From Xanthomonas sp. NCPPB 1128 (lineage in GTDB: Bacteria; Pseudomonadota; Gammaproteobacteria; Xanthomonadales; Xanthomonadaceae), in the NCBI RefSeq assembly GCF_001043115.1, contig NZ_LFME01000002.1:248001-312000 (forward strand): 64,000 bases of DNA, written 5' to 3'. Position 1 is the stretch's first letter. Every line of letters starts with the position of its first letter. The notes under the pieces are model-generated. The model searched no databases, had not been told where the DNA came from, and saw only the letters and a program-made list of their open reading frames with translations. Below, piece by piece: positions 39,725 through 48,381 of the stretch. The translations under genes and the position numbers were made by a program.

Positions 39725-40190
39725 GCAACATGCGGCAAGGAAAGCGCGCTAGCCCCTCTCCCGTCGGGAGAGGGGTTGGGGTGAGGGTCCGAGGGCGCGC
39801 AGCGCCGCGCGAGCACGCATGGGCGTGCGCTTGTGGAGATTTGCTCTCTTGCTGCCGCACCCTCATCCGCCCCTGCGGGGCACCTTCCCCCGAAAAGGGG
39901 GGCCATGGTCCCGGCGGGAGAAGGAAAGCGCACTAGCCCCTCTCCCACCGGGAGAGGGGTTGGGGTGAGGGTCCGGAGCGCGCAGCGCCGCGCAAGAACC
40001 CATAGGCGTGCGCTTGTGGAGATGGATCGCTTGCCGCCGCACCCTCATCCGCCCCTGCGGGGCACCTTCCCCCGAAAAGGGGGCCATGGTCCCGGCGGGA
40101 GAAGGAAAGCGCGTTAGCCCCTCTCCCACCGGGAGAAGGGTGAGGGTCCGGGGCGCGCAGCGCCACGCAACAACACATGCAGCCACCGCG
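39725..40190. repeat. Three-copy tandem repeat (~182 bp) after the TonB receptor
   Basis: A unit beginning AAGCGC...AGCCCCTCTCCC recurs at about 39741, 39925 and 40106 (periods 184 and 181 bp). Each holds two palindromes: CCCCTCTCCC...GGGAGAGGGG and a CACCCTCATCCGCCCCTGCG block followed by GGTCCCGGCGGGAG. The third copy is shortened. It fills the gap between the TonB receptor and aroG. Confidence 0.85.
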
Positions 40191-40331
40191 CCTATTCGAT
40201 AACGGCGACCTCATGGCCTTCCCGCCGCGTTGAACCGCTTTTTCGAATCCCGAATCCCGACGCACCAATCCCACGTTTGTTGCACCAGCAACTGTGGCAC
40301 TCCCGCAAACCCTGTGTTATCACTACGTCCC

Positions 40332-40415
40332 ATGAACGCTTCCTGCCGCAGCTTTTACTTTTGGTATTACGGTTTTCCGATGCCGCTGGCGGAGGAAGGA
40401 TCGCGTTCACCCTGA
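40332..40415 (+). CDS. Aromatic-rich leader peptide of aroG (27 aa)
   Basis: A 28-codon ORF encodes MNASCRSFYFWYYGFP... then MPLAEEGSRSP. Seven of the eight residues 8-15 are aromatic (Phe, Tyr, Phe, Trp, Tyr, Tyr, Gly, Phe). Ribosome stalling at these codons would sense charged Phe, Tyr and Trp tRNAs, the end products of the pathway that aroG opens. A TGTTAT hexamer at 40315-40320 could be the -10 box, placing the transcript start only a few bases before the ATG; no Shine-Dalgarno is visible, so the peptide may be translated from a nearly leaderless mRNA. It ends 95 bp before aroG. Confidence 0.85.
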   Translation: MNASCRSFYFWYYGFPMPLAEEGSRSP

Positions 40416-40468
40416 AGGACACTTCAGCCGCAATCCCGAAAGCCGCCAGCGAACCTGGCGGCTTTTTT
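40384..40468 (+). promoter_or_regulatory. Transcription attenuator upstream of aroG
   Basis: The terminator stem GCCGCCAG (40442-40449) / CTGGCGGC (40455-40462) is followed by six T. Its left arm can pair instead with CGCTGGCGG at 40384-40392, inside the leader-peptide ORF just past the aromatic codons (nine bp with 40443-40451), forming an antiterminator. An upstream CCGCAGC (40346-40352) can sequester 40385-40392 as the protector hairpin. This is the complete layout of ribosome-mediated attenuation. Confidence 0.85.
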
Positions 40469-40510
40469 CATGCCGCCGGATCTGGCCCCACCCAAGCCCC
40501 CCGACGAGAC

Positions 40511-41590
<1,080 letters not shown>

Positions 41591-41607
41591 GGTCGGTGGT
41601 GGGAGAA

Positions 41608-41636
41608 ACGCACGCAGCCTGACCGGCTGCGTGCGT
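41608..41636 (+). terminator. Strong hairpin after aroG
   Basis: A perfect 12-bp stem ACGCACGCAGCC / GGCTGCGTGCGT with a 5-base loop starts 18 bp after the aroG stop. No T-run follows, so it may stabilise the mRNA 3' end or act as a factor-assisted terminator. Confidence 0.6.
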
Positions 41637-42022
41637 GGTGGGCGGGGGAGGCCCGAAGAGGGGCCGGACGCGCCGCCGAATGCGAAGGGAGAGAGCTTCG
41701 GTATCGACGGCTGCGTGCCGGTGATGACGTTATCCGCCCATCCGGTGACCACGGTATGGCGGTGTGTGGCAGCGGCTGGCAAGGTGTTGGCGGTGCGTTA
41801 AAACCTGTTGTCGCCGGTTCAGCGCGGGTGCGCGGACGCGGTGTGGTGAAGATGTGCCACCGCCGCAGATTGGCGGATGCGGCCGCAGCGGCGATCGCCT
41901 GCTCGGGCGCGTCAGGTGCAGGCAACGATACGGTCATGCCAGCACGCGGTGGCCGTGGCCGCATGCGCGCACGCGCGGATGCCGTTGCTGGCGAAGCCGG
42001 CCGCCGTGGCGATAATGGGCGC
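41637..42022. other. Intergenic region between aroG and GIY-YIG gene
   Basis: About 385 bp without a supported gene. GATAAT at 42011-42016, shortly before the GIY-YIG start, looks like a -10 box that would give a very short 5' leader. No other structure was recognised. Confidence 0.35.
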
Positions 42023-42322
42023 ATGGCCGCCGACTCGCCCTGGTTCCTGTACCTGCTCGAATGCCGCAATGGCAGTTACTACGCCGGCATCACCCCGGAC
42101 CTGCAGGCACGCTTCCAGGCGCACCTGCGAGGCACCGGCGCCAAGTACACCCGCGCCAACCCACCGCTGCGGCTGCTGGCCAGCCGCGCCTACCCCGACC
42201 GCGCCGCCGCCTCGCGCGCCGAATACGCGCTCAAGCAGTTGCCGCGCGGCCGCAAGCTGGCGTTTCTGTCCGCGCCGGCGTCCGACAGCCCGCAACCGAC
42301 CGCCGAATCCGCAGCAGTGTAG
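42023..42322 (+). CDS. GIY-YIG nuclease-superfamily protein (UPF0213/YhbQ type)
   Basis: The 99-residue product has the single-domain GIY-YIG fold of the YhbQ group: [18 protein letters not shown] (GIY-equivalent Tyr and YAGIT for YIG), [18 protein letters not shown] with the catalytic-region Arg, and [17 protein letters not shown]. Family members have been linked to DNA repair or nuclease activity, but the biological role is unclear. ATG 42023 follows a likely promoter closely. The 3' end runs into a REP pair. Confidence 0.85.
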   Translation: MAADSPWFLYLLECRNGSYYAGITPDLQARFQAHLRGTGAKYTRANPPLRLLASRAYPDRAAASRAEYALKQLPRGRKLAFLSAPASDSPQPTAESAAV

Positions 42323-42721
42323 GAGCGGCTTCAGCCGCGACGGCTATACCGGTAACGCCTCTCGCGGCTGAAGCCGCTCCTACAAGGGCGCGGGGCGTTC
42401 GCGCAGATGTCCGGATGGAGGATGGCTGCACTGTGGGAGGGACTTCAGTCCCGACGCGATACGTTCGAACGCCTCGACAATCGCACCAGGCATGCCGCTA
42501 TCCGCAGCAGTCACTCCCGCGAGGCACGACCCGCCTCAGCGGCTGGGCCAATGCCACGCCGGCCGATCGAGTGCTCGCAGGCCGGCGACGTCGGTCTGGT
42601 CGTGCGCCTTGGTCAGCAGGTGGTGCAGGCAATCCGGCTGTTCTTCCAGCGCCGCGATCAGCCGGCCGGCATGCGAGACCACGATGATCCACGCAGGCCA
42701 AGGAATGTAGGAGCTCTCTCG
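42319..42721. repeat. REP pair and related palindrome
   Basis: An inverted REP pair (42319-42383) overlaps the end of the GIY-YIG gene. A single GTGGGAGGGACTTCAGTCCC copy follows at 42435-42454. The remaining ~260 bp to 42721 shows nothing recognisable. Confidence 0.7.
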
Positions 42722-43951
42722 CTAATGCTTCCCGCGCTGCGCTGCATAAGGCATCAGCGGTGCCAATTGCGTAATGAGCAATTGCTGCAACGCGCGTCGG
42801 TCATGGTCCAGCAGTGCTTCCGTCTCGGCCAGGAAGCGTCTGCCGTCCAGTCCCTCGCCCCAGCCCAGTTCGCGATGCGCGGCCTCGCATGCCTCGACCA
42901 TGCGCTGCATCAGCCTGAAGACTTCGATCGAATCCGCAGCATGCTCGGCGTCCTTGTCATCGGGGGCGGCAAAGTAGTCGCGGTTGAAGGTGGCCATGGT
43001 GATGCGCAGGCGCCAGAACGGGCTGTAGTAATGCGCGGATGCCACTGTTTCGTCGAGCAACAGGAACAGGCAGGTGCTGCCAAGCAGCATGCCGCAGTAG
43101 AAGTTCTCGTTTGGCGAGTCGTCAGGACCGAACTGAGGATAGTCGAGCAGCCGCCAGAGGACGGATGCCAGCGTCCCGGCGGTTTCGTCCGCATCGAGTT
43201 CGAGCAGCCGGCGCTGACTGGACGGCAGGCCTGCGGTGGCCGTGGCGCCCGATGCGTCGCGCTCCTCCAGCACGGCGTCGTCGCCGGACGTGCGGCGGGT
43301 GAGATGCAGATGGCCGCGATAGAAGTGCGCCAGCTCGTGCGTCAGCACCAGCATGGCCGCCGACAGCGTTGCCATCAGCACCAACGGATGGTCGTGCAGC
43401 GGCGTCAGCCACGGGCCGTGCTTCTGCGGCGGAGCGGTGCTGGCCATGGGAGCGGCCCGATCGATCCCGAAGCTGCGCCGGAAGGACGACGTCTGCAGGA
43501 CAGCGCTGATGCGATGCGCCAGTTGCAGGAGCAGGCCGGCGTTGATGACGATGAAGAGGGTCTGCTGCTTGAGATCGAAGCTGAATTTCACGCACGCATT
43601 GACCTCGAGCGTCGGCGCGATGAAGACGCTCCGCCGCCAGGGCCAACCGGGCTCGCCCTGGCGAGGCCCCCTGTCGCCGACAACGCGCTCGGCGATCCGC
43701 AGAAAAGTCACCAGGATCGCCTCGAAGCAGCGCCGTTGCGCTGTGCCCAGCTCCAGTCCGTCGAGGAAGTGCGCATCGAAGCGGCTGCCTTCGCAATGCA
43801 GACGGATCCATGCGGCGATCTCGATGTGAAGCGGTTCGGGCAGATCGCCGACATGACACGTGCCGCGGACGGGATCGAGAAAATCCTGCAGATACCGCTT
43901 GTCCTGGCGTTCGGTCCTCACGCCCAGCGCGCCCAGCAGCGCATCCAGCAT
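42722..43951 (-). CDS. HExxH metalloprotease-like protein, uncharacterised
   Basis: The 409-residue protein has a zinc-metalloprotease signature: H205-E206-L-A-H209 in LTHELAHFYRGHL, and 42 residues later E251-L-D-A-D255-E-T-A in LLELDADETAG, the ExxADxxA pattern that supplies the third zinc ligand in M48/ImmA/Lit-like peptidases. A moderately hydrophobic stretch lies near residues 130-145 (LFIVINAGLLLQLAH), and the segment just before HExxH is also hydrophobic. No clear signal peptide is present. I do not recognise a named family. ATG 43951 overlaps the stop of the CoA-transferase gene (TGATG), implying co-expression. It may instead be a transferred gene, since its codon use is less GC-biased than that of its neighbours. 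Confidence 0.65.
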   Translation of the reverse strand: MLDALLGALGVRTERQDKRYLQDFLDPVRGTCHVGDLPEPLHIEIAAWIRLHCEGSRFDAHFLDGLELGTAQRRCFEAILVTFLRIAERVVGDRGPRQGEPGWPWRRSVFIAPTLEVNACVKFSFDLKQQTLFIVINAGLLLQLAHRISAVLQTSSFRRSFGIDRAAPMASTAPPQKHGPWLTPLHDHPLVLMATLSAAMLVLTHELAHFYRGHLHLTRRTSGDDAVLEERDASGATATAGLPSSQRRLLELDADETAGTLASVLWRLLDYPQFGPDDSPNENFYCGMLLGSTCLFLLLDETVASAHYYSPFWRLRITMATFNRDYFAAPDDKDAEHAADSIEVFRLMQRMVEACEAAHRELGWGEGLDGRRFLAETEALLDHDRRALQQLLITQLAPLMPYAAQRGKH

Positions 43952-45471
43952 CACACTGGAATCCGCATCGAGCCGGTGTCCAGCCAGCGCTGGTGCCAGG
44001 ACAGCGCCTCGGGCAGCAGGTGTGGGGTGTGCTTGCCGTAGCTGGCGTGCAGGGCGCGATCGAAGTAGTCCTGCAGCTGTGCGCGGTAGCTCGGGTCCAC
44101 GCACTGCGCGAGCAATTGCTGCGCGCGTTGTCGCGGCGGCAGGCCGCGCAGGTCGGCCAGGCCGTGCTCGGTGACGATGATGGACACATCGTGCTCGGTA
44201 TGGTCGACGTGGCTGACCATCGGCACGATCGAGGAGATGCTGCCGTGCTTCGCGGTGCTGGGGCTGAGGAAGATCGACAGGAAGCCGTTGCGCGCGAAGT
44301 CGCCGGAGCCGCCGATACCGTTCATGATGCGGCTGCCCATCACGTGGGTGGAATTGACGTTGCCGTACAGGTCGGCCTCGATCATGCCGTTCATGCCGAT
44401 GCAGCCCAGCCGCCGCACCAGCTCCGGATGGTTGGAGATCTCCTGCGTGCGCAGGATGATGCGCTGGCGATAGAAATCGATGTTGCGCTTGAACTCCTCG
44501 TTGGCCTCCGGGCTCAGCGCGAAGCCGGTGCACGAGGCGACCTTGAGCACGCCGCTGCGCAGCAGGTCGAGCATGCCGTCCTGGATCACCTCGGTGAAGG
44601 CGCTGAGGTCGCGGAAGCCGCTGCTGGCCAGCCCGGCCAGCACCGCATTGGGAATGTTGCCCACGCCGGACTGCAGCGGCAGCAGGTTGGGCGGCAGCCG
44701 GCCCTTGCCGACTTCGTGCTGGAAGAACGCGATCAGGTGCTCGGCGATGCGCTGGCTGGTGGCGTCGGCCGGGGTGAACGGGCTGTTGCGGTCAGGGCCG
44801 TGGGTGCGCACCACCGCCACGATCTTGTCCGGGTCGCAGCGCAGCGACGGCTCGCCGATGCGGTCGTCGGCGTGCAGCAGCGGGATCGGCTTGCGCTGCG
44901 GCGGCAGCGCGGTGCCGTAGTACACGTCGTGCATGCCGTCGATGCCGGCCGGCTGCCAGTCGTTGACCTCGACGATCACCTTCTTCGCCAGGTCCAGCCA
45001 GGTCTTGTTGTTGCCGACCGAGGTCGACGGGATCAGGCTGCCGTCTTCGCGGATGCCCGCCACTTCCACCACCGCGGTGTCGATCTGGCCATAGAAACCG
45101 AACCACACGTGCTGGGCGACGTGGCTGAGGTGGATGTCGATGTAGTCCAGCGTGCCGGCGTTGATGCGCTGGCGCGCGTCCGGGTCGGACTGGAACGGCA
45201 TGCGCAGGGCGATGCCGTCGGCCTTGGCCAGCGCGCCGTCCAGTTCCGGCGCGGTGGAGGCGCCGGTCAGCAATTGGATCTTGAACGACTGGCCCTGCAG
45301 GTGCGCCGCTTCGATCCGCTGCGCCAGCGCCATCGGCACCGCCTTGGGATAGCCGGAACCGGTGAAGCCGCTCATCGCCACCGTCTCGCCGGGCTGGATC
45401 AACGCCGCCGCGGCCTCGGCGCTGACGATGCGCTCGCGCAGGCGGGGATGGAGGATGCGTTCGGCGGACAT
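43951..45471 (-). CDS. Acetyl-CoA hydrolase / succinate:acetate CoA-transferase
   Basis: The 506-residue product belongs to the class I CoA-transferase family with Ach1 and AarC. It has an N-terminal SGFTGSGYPKAVP, the glycine loop SGVGNIPNAVLAGLAS, the probable catalytic Glu in AFTEVIQDGML, and C-terminal GGSGDFARNG and VTEHGLADLRGLPPRQRA. Such enzymes interconvert acetyl-CoA and succinyl-CoA with free acids or hydrolyse acetyl-CoA, helping with acetate handling. ATG 45471 (MSAERILHPRL) is the family start. The HExxH gene overlaps its stop. Confidence 0.9.
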   Translation of the reverse strand: MSAERILHPRLRERIVSAEAAAALIQPGETVAMSGFTGSGYPKAVPMALAQRIEAAHLQGQSFKIQLLTGASTAPELDGALAKADGIALRMPFQSDPDARQRINAGTLDYIDIHLSHVAQHVWFGFYGQIDTAVVEVAGIREDGSLIPSTSVGNNKTWLDLAKKVIVEVNDWQPAGIDGMHDVYYGTALPPQRKPIPLLHADDRIGEPSLRCDPDKIVAVVRTHGPDRNSPFTPADATSQRIAEHLIAFFQHEVGKGRLPPNLLPLQSGVGNIPNAVLAGLASSGFRDLSAFTEVIQDGMLDLLRSGVLKVASCTGFALSPEANEEFKRNIDFYRQRIILRTQEISNHPELVRRLGCIGMNGMIEADLYGNVNSTHVMGSRIMNGIGGSGDFARNGFLSIFLSPSTAKHGSISSIVPMVSHVDHTEHDVSIIVTEHGLADLRGLPPRQRAQQLLAQCVDPSYRAQLQDYFDRALHASYGKHTPHLLPEALSWHQRWLDTGSMRIPV

Positions 45472-45770
45472 GCGGCGACCATGCGTGGGAAGGGGAGGGC
45501 AATTATCGCGGATCGGGCCGAGGCCCGCCCTGGGGTGGCTCCCCACTTTCTGTGCCTGTCGCGCGGCGGTGCCTGCCGGCGCAACGCAGAGATGCGGACG
45601 CACGCCATGGTCTGTGCGAGGTGTGCGGCGCTCGCGCCGGACCCTCAGCCCAACCCCTCTCCCGGTGGGAGAGGGGCTTTGGCGGCCATGCGGGCACCGC
45701 CACGCAACCCCGGGTGCGCGCCATCGCCGCTTTCACGCGTTCAACGCCGTGCCGCGGCGATAGTGCGGCG
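45472..45770. repeat. Divergent intergenic region with CCCCTCTCCC palindrome
   Basis: It contains one copy of the CAACCCCTCTCCCGGTGGGA / GAGGGG palindrome at 45651-45676, related to the tandem arrays near 39.7 and 59.0 kb. No gene is supported. Confidence 0.6.
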
Positions 45771-47984
45771 GTGCCGCTCCTCACTCGCCCACTGACTGCC
45801 GTCCACGCGCGCTACCGGCGTTTGCCGCGCGGCTGGCGCCTGCTCTTGCGTGGCCTGCTGATCGCCTACCTGCTGTACCTGCTGGCCGGCAACGTGTTCC
45901 TCAACACGCCGCTGTTCGACCTGGCCACCAACCGCAAGCCGGGGAAGTTCCGCATGCACACCGGGCCGGCCGTCACCGTGCTGCCGGGCTTCATCACCGC
46001 CTGGAACGTGCGCATGCGCGGCCACGTGCAGCGCAACGTCTGGCAGGTGCGTGCCGACCGCGCCAGCGCGCGCATCGCGCTGCTGCCGCTGCTGCATCGC
46101 GAAGTGCGCCTGCCGTGGATGGAAGCGGTGAACGTGGTCGGAGAGATGGACCGCGTCGACGAGATGATCCCGCCACCACCGCCCAGCGACCAGGGCTGGA
46201 CCCTGCGCTTCGATGCGATCCACAGCGGCACGCTGCGCCGCGCACGCTTCGGCGAGTTTGCGATCGAGGGCAAGGGCCATGGCACCGTCGGCTTCCTCAA
46301 GCAGTTGCGCGGCGGCCCGTCGGAACTGTTCCGCTCGCAGATCGTGTTCGAGGACGCCAGCGTGCGCTACGGCAAGCGCCAGATCGCCGACCAGGCCACG
46401 CTTGACGCGCGCTTCGCGTTCCCGCGCCACTACCGCGCGCAGGCGCCGGGGCTGCGCAAGCTGGGCATCACCGATCTCGCGCTGCGCGTGCACGGGCGCA
46501 GCGTGGCCCTGCGCATCGATACCGCCGGCGACACCACCAAGCTGAGCACCGAGCCCGGGCTGGGCCACGTGCAGGCCGATCTGCACCTGCTGCGCGGCGC
46601 GTTGCAGCCTGGCAGCACGCTCAACTGGCGCGTGCCGCTGCACGCCGGTGTCGGCGCCACCGATCGCGGCGTGCTGACGCTGCTGTTGGACGTGGAGGGC
46701 GAGGACATCCGTGCACGTGCGCGCCTGCCCGGCCAGGTCGATCCGCGCAGCATGCTCGATGCCGACCTGCGCATCGCCGGGCGCCAGGTGCCGTTCGCCG
46801 ATCTGGCGGCGCTGCTGCCGCGCATCTCCGGCCGCGTGCAGGGACGCTGGCATTTCGAGTCGTTGAACTGGATCAGCGACCTGCTGGTGCGCAAGCCGTG
46901 GTTCCAGCTCGACGGCGGCGGCGACGTTGCCGCCGATCTGCAGTTGCGGCAGGGCGCGCTGCAACCCGGCAGCCGTCTCGACGTGCCCGACGTGCAGGCG
47001 GTGGCGGAGATCATGCGCGTGCGCTTGAGCGGCAAGGCGCAGGCGGCCGGCCGTATCGTCGGCAGCGCCGACCAGCCACGCACGCAACTGGATGTGCGCA
47101 TGCGCCGCTTCGCGCTGGCGCCGCTGGCCGAGCCCAAGGCGAGTTTCGTCGAAGGCGAGAACCTGCAACTGGACCTGCAGGGCGATGGCGCGCTGGCCAC
47201 GCTGCGCGATTCGCTGCAGGCGCGGCTGCGCTTTTCCGATGCGCGCGTGCCGGACCTGCGCGCCTACAACCGCTACCTGCCGGCAGCGCAGGTGCGCGTA
47301 CTCGGTGGCGATGGCCGGCTCAGCGGCGACCTGCAACTGGACGCGTCCGGCCAGGTCGGGCAGGGCACCGTGCGCGTGCTCGGCCGCCAGGCGCGGCTGC
47401 AGACCGCGGGCCTGGAACTGGCCGGCGATCTCGACCTGGACGCGCGCCTGCGGCGCGCCGAACTGCAGGACAAGCGCTTCGATCTGAGCGGCAGCACGCT
47501 GCGCCTGCAGGGCGTGCGCTACGGCACCCAGCCCAAGCAAGGCGACTGGTGGGCGACGCTGCGCATTCCGCAGGGGCGCATCGCCGCGGCGGCGCCGGTG
47601 CAGGCCGATGCACAGGTGCAGATGCAGATGCGCGACGCCGGGCCGGTGCTGGCGGTGTTCGCGCAGCACAGCGATGCGCCGGCGTGGCTGTTGAAGCTGG
47701 CCGACGCCGGGCAACTGCAGGCCAGCGGACAGTTGCGCTGGCGCAAGGATGCGCTGTGGCTGGATCGGGTGGCGGCGGAGAACGAACGCGTGGCCTTGCG
47801 CGCGCGCCTGCGCGTCGGCGATGCCGGCACGCAGGGCGATCTGTATGCGCGCTGGGGCGTACTCGGCGTGGGCGTGGCCTTGCGCGGCGAACAACGGCAA
47901 TGGCATCTGCTCGGCGCGCGCGAATGGTATGACAAGCAACCGCCGTGGCTGCCGGAAGCGCCGGCACCGGCAGCATCGCCCTAG
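45771..47984 (+). CDS. AsmA/YhdP-like membrane-anchored protein
   Basis: The 737-residue protein has one N-terminal membrane anchor (WRLLLRGLLIAYLLYLLAGN, about residues 20-40) and a very long, beta-rich periplasmic domain of repeating short strands with RLSGKAQAAGRIVGSA- and DGRLSGDLQLDASGQ-type elements. This is the look of AsmA/TamB/YhdP-type proteins, which bridge the envelope and are thought to move phospholipids to the outer membrane. The match is by pattern and is not assigned to a specific member. GTG 45771 is the best start and has a weak ribosome-binding site. A strong terminator lies ~200 bp downstream. Confidence 0.65.
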   Translation: MPLLTRPLTAVHARYRRLPRGWRLLLRGLLIAYLLYLLAGNVFLNTPLFDLATNRKPGKFRMHTGPAVTVLPGFITAWNVRMRGHVQRNVWQVRADRASARIALLPLLHREVRLPWMEAVNVVGEMDRVDEMIPPPPPSDQGWTLRFDAIHSGTLRRARFGEFAIEGKGHGTVGFLKQLRGGPSELFRSQIVFEDASVRYGKRQIADQATLDARFAFPRHYRAQAPGLRKLGITDLALRVHGRSVALRIDTAGDTTKLSTEPGLGHVQADLHLLRGALQPGSTLNWRVPLHAGVGATDRGVLTLLLDVEGEDIRARARLPGQVDPRSMLDADLRIAGRQVPFADLAALLPRISGRVQGRWHFESLNWISDLLVRKPWFQLDGGGDVAADLQLRQGALQPGSRLDVPDVQAVAEIMRVRLSGKAQAAGRIVGSADQPRTQLDVRMRRFALAPLAEPKASFVEGENLQLDLQGDGALATLRDSLQARLRFSDARVPDLRAYNRYLPAAQVRVLGGDGRLSGDLQLDASGQVGQGTVRVLGRQARLQTAGLELAGDLDLDARLRRAELQDKRFDLSGSTLRLQGVRYGTQPKQGDWWATLRIPQGRIAAAAPVQADAQVQMQMRDAGPVLAVFAQHSDAPAWLLKLADAGQLQASGQLRWRKDALWLDRVAAENERVALRARLRVGDAGTQGDLYARWGVLGVGVALRGEQRQWHLLGAREWYDKQPPWLPEAPAPAASP

Positions 47985-48381
47985 CGTACCGGCGAACGCG
48001 TCGTGCTACGCGCCCTCGTTCTTGCGTAGTCAAGGGCGAAGCAATGCTTCGTGGCGCAGGTCCGCCGCTTTTCCCATTCCCAGCAACCAGCAGAATGTAC
48101 TGCCCGGTATCGTTTTGCACTGCAGCGTGCAATGTCCAAAAAAAGCGCCCAAGATCGCCCTGCATCCCGACGTGGGGGAGGGAGCAAAGCCCGCTAGCAG
48201 TTCGCTGCCAGCGGGCTTTTTTATTGCCCTTTTCTGGGTCAGGCCGCTGCAGGCTCTGCGATGGCTTGATGTGGGGTATCGATACCACGCATCCGTGTCA
48301 GTGACGTTTCAGCGTTGCGTTTCTTTGGTGTCTGCGCTGCTCGCGGCGTCTGCGGCGCAGCGCGTACAGCCGGCGCTCGCG
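47985..48381. ncRNA. Possible small RNA or long 3' UTR ending in a UUCG terminator
   Basis: No protein gene is supported. The plus strand carries a hairpin TTGCAC/GTGCAA at 48115-48132, an A-run at about 48138, and the strong terminator at 48188-48223. The terminator lies ~200 bp beyond the AsmA-like stop, which leaves room for a separate transcript of roughly 100-200 nt. No known RNA family was recognised. Confidence 0.3.
48188..48223 (+). terminator. Intrinsic terminator with UUCG tetraloop
   Basis: AGCCCGCT (48188-48195) pairs with AGCGGGCT (48210-48217). Inside it GCAG-TTCG-CTGC continues the stem after one mismatch, closed by a UUCG tetraloop. A T-run follows. Confidence 0.9.

Noticed and set aside
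36429..39866. A ~1145-codon frame antisense to the TonB receptor
   Set aside because: Composition is Val/Gly/Ala/Arg-rich shadow, and the plus-strand receptor has full family motifs.
39725..40190. CRISPR array or satellite prophage remnant
   Set aside because: The repeats are long, palindromic and identical throughout the unit, with no phage genes nearby.
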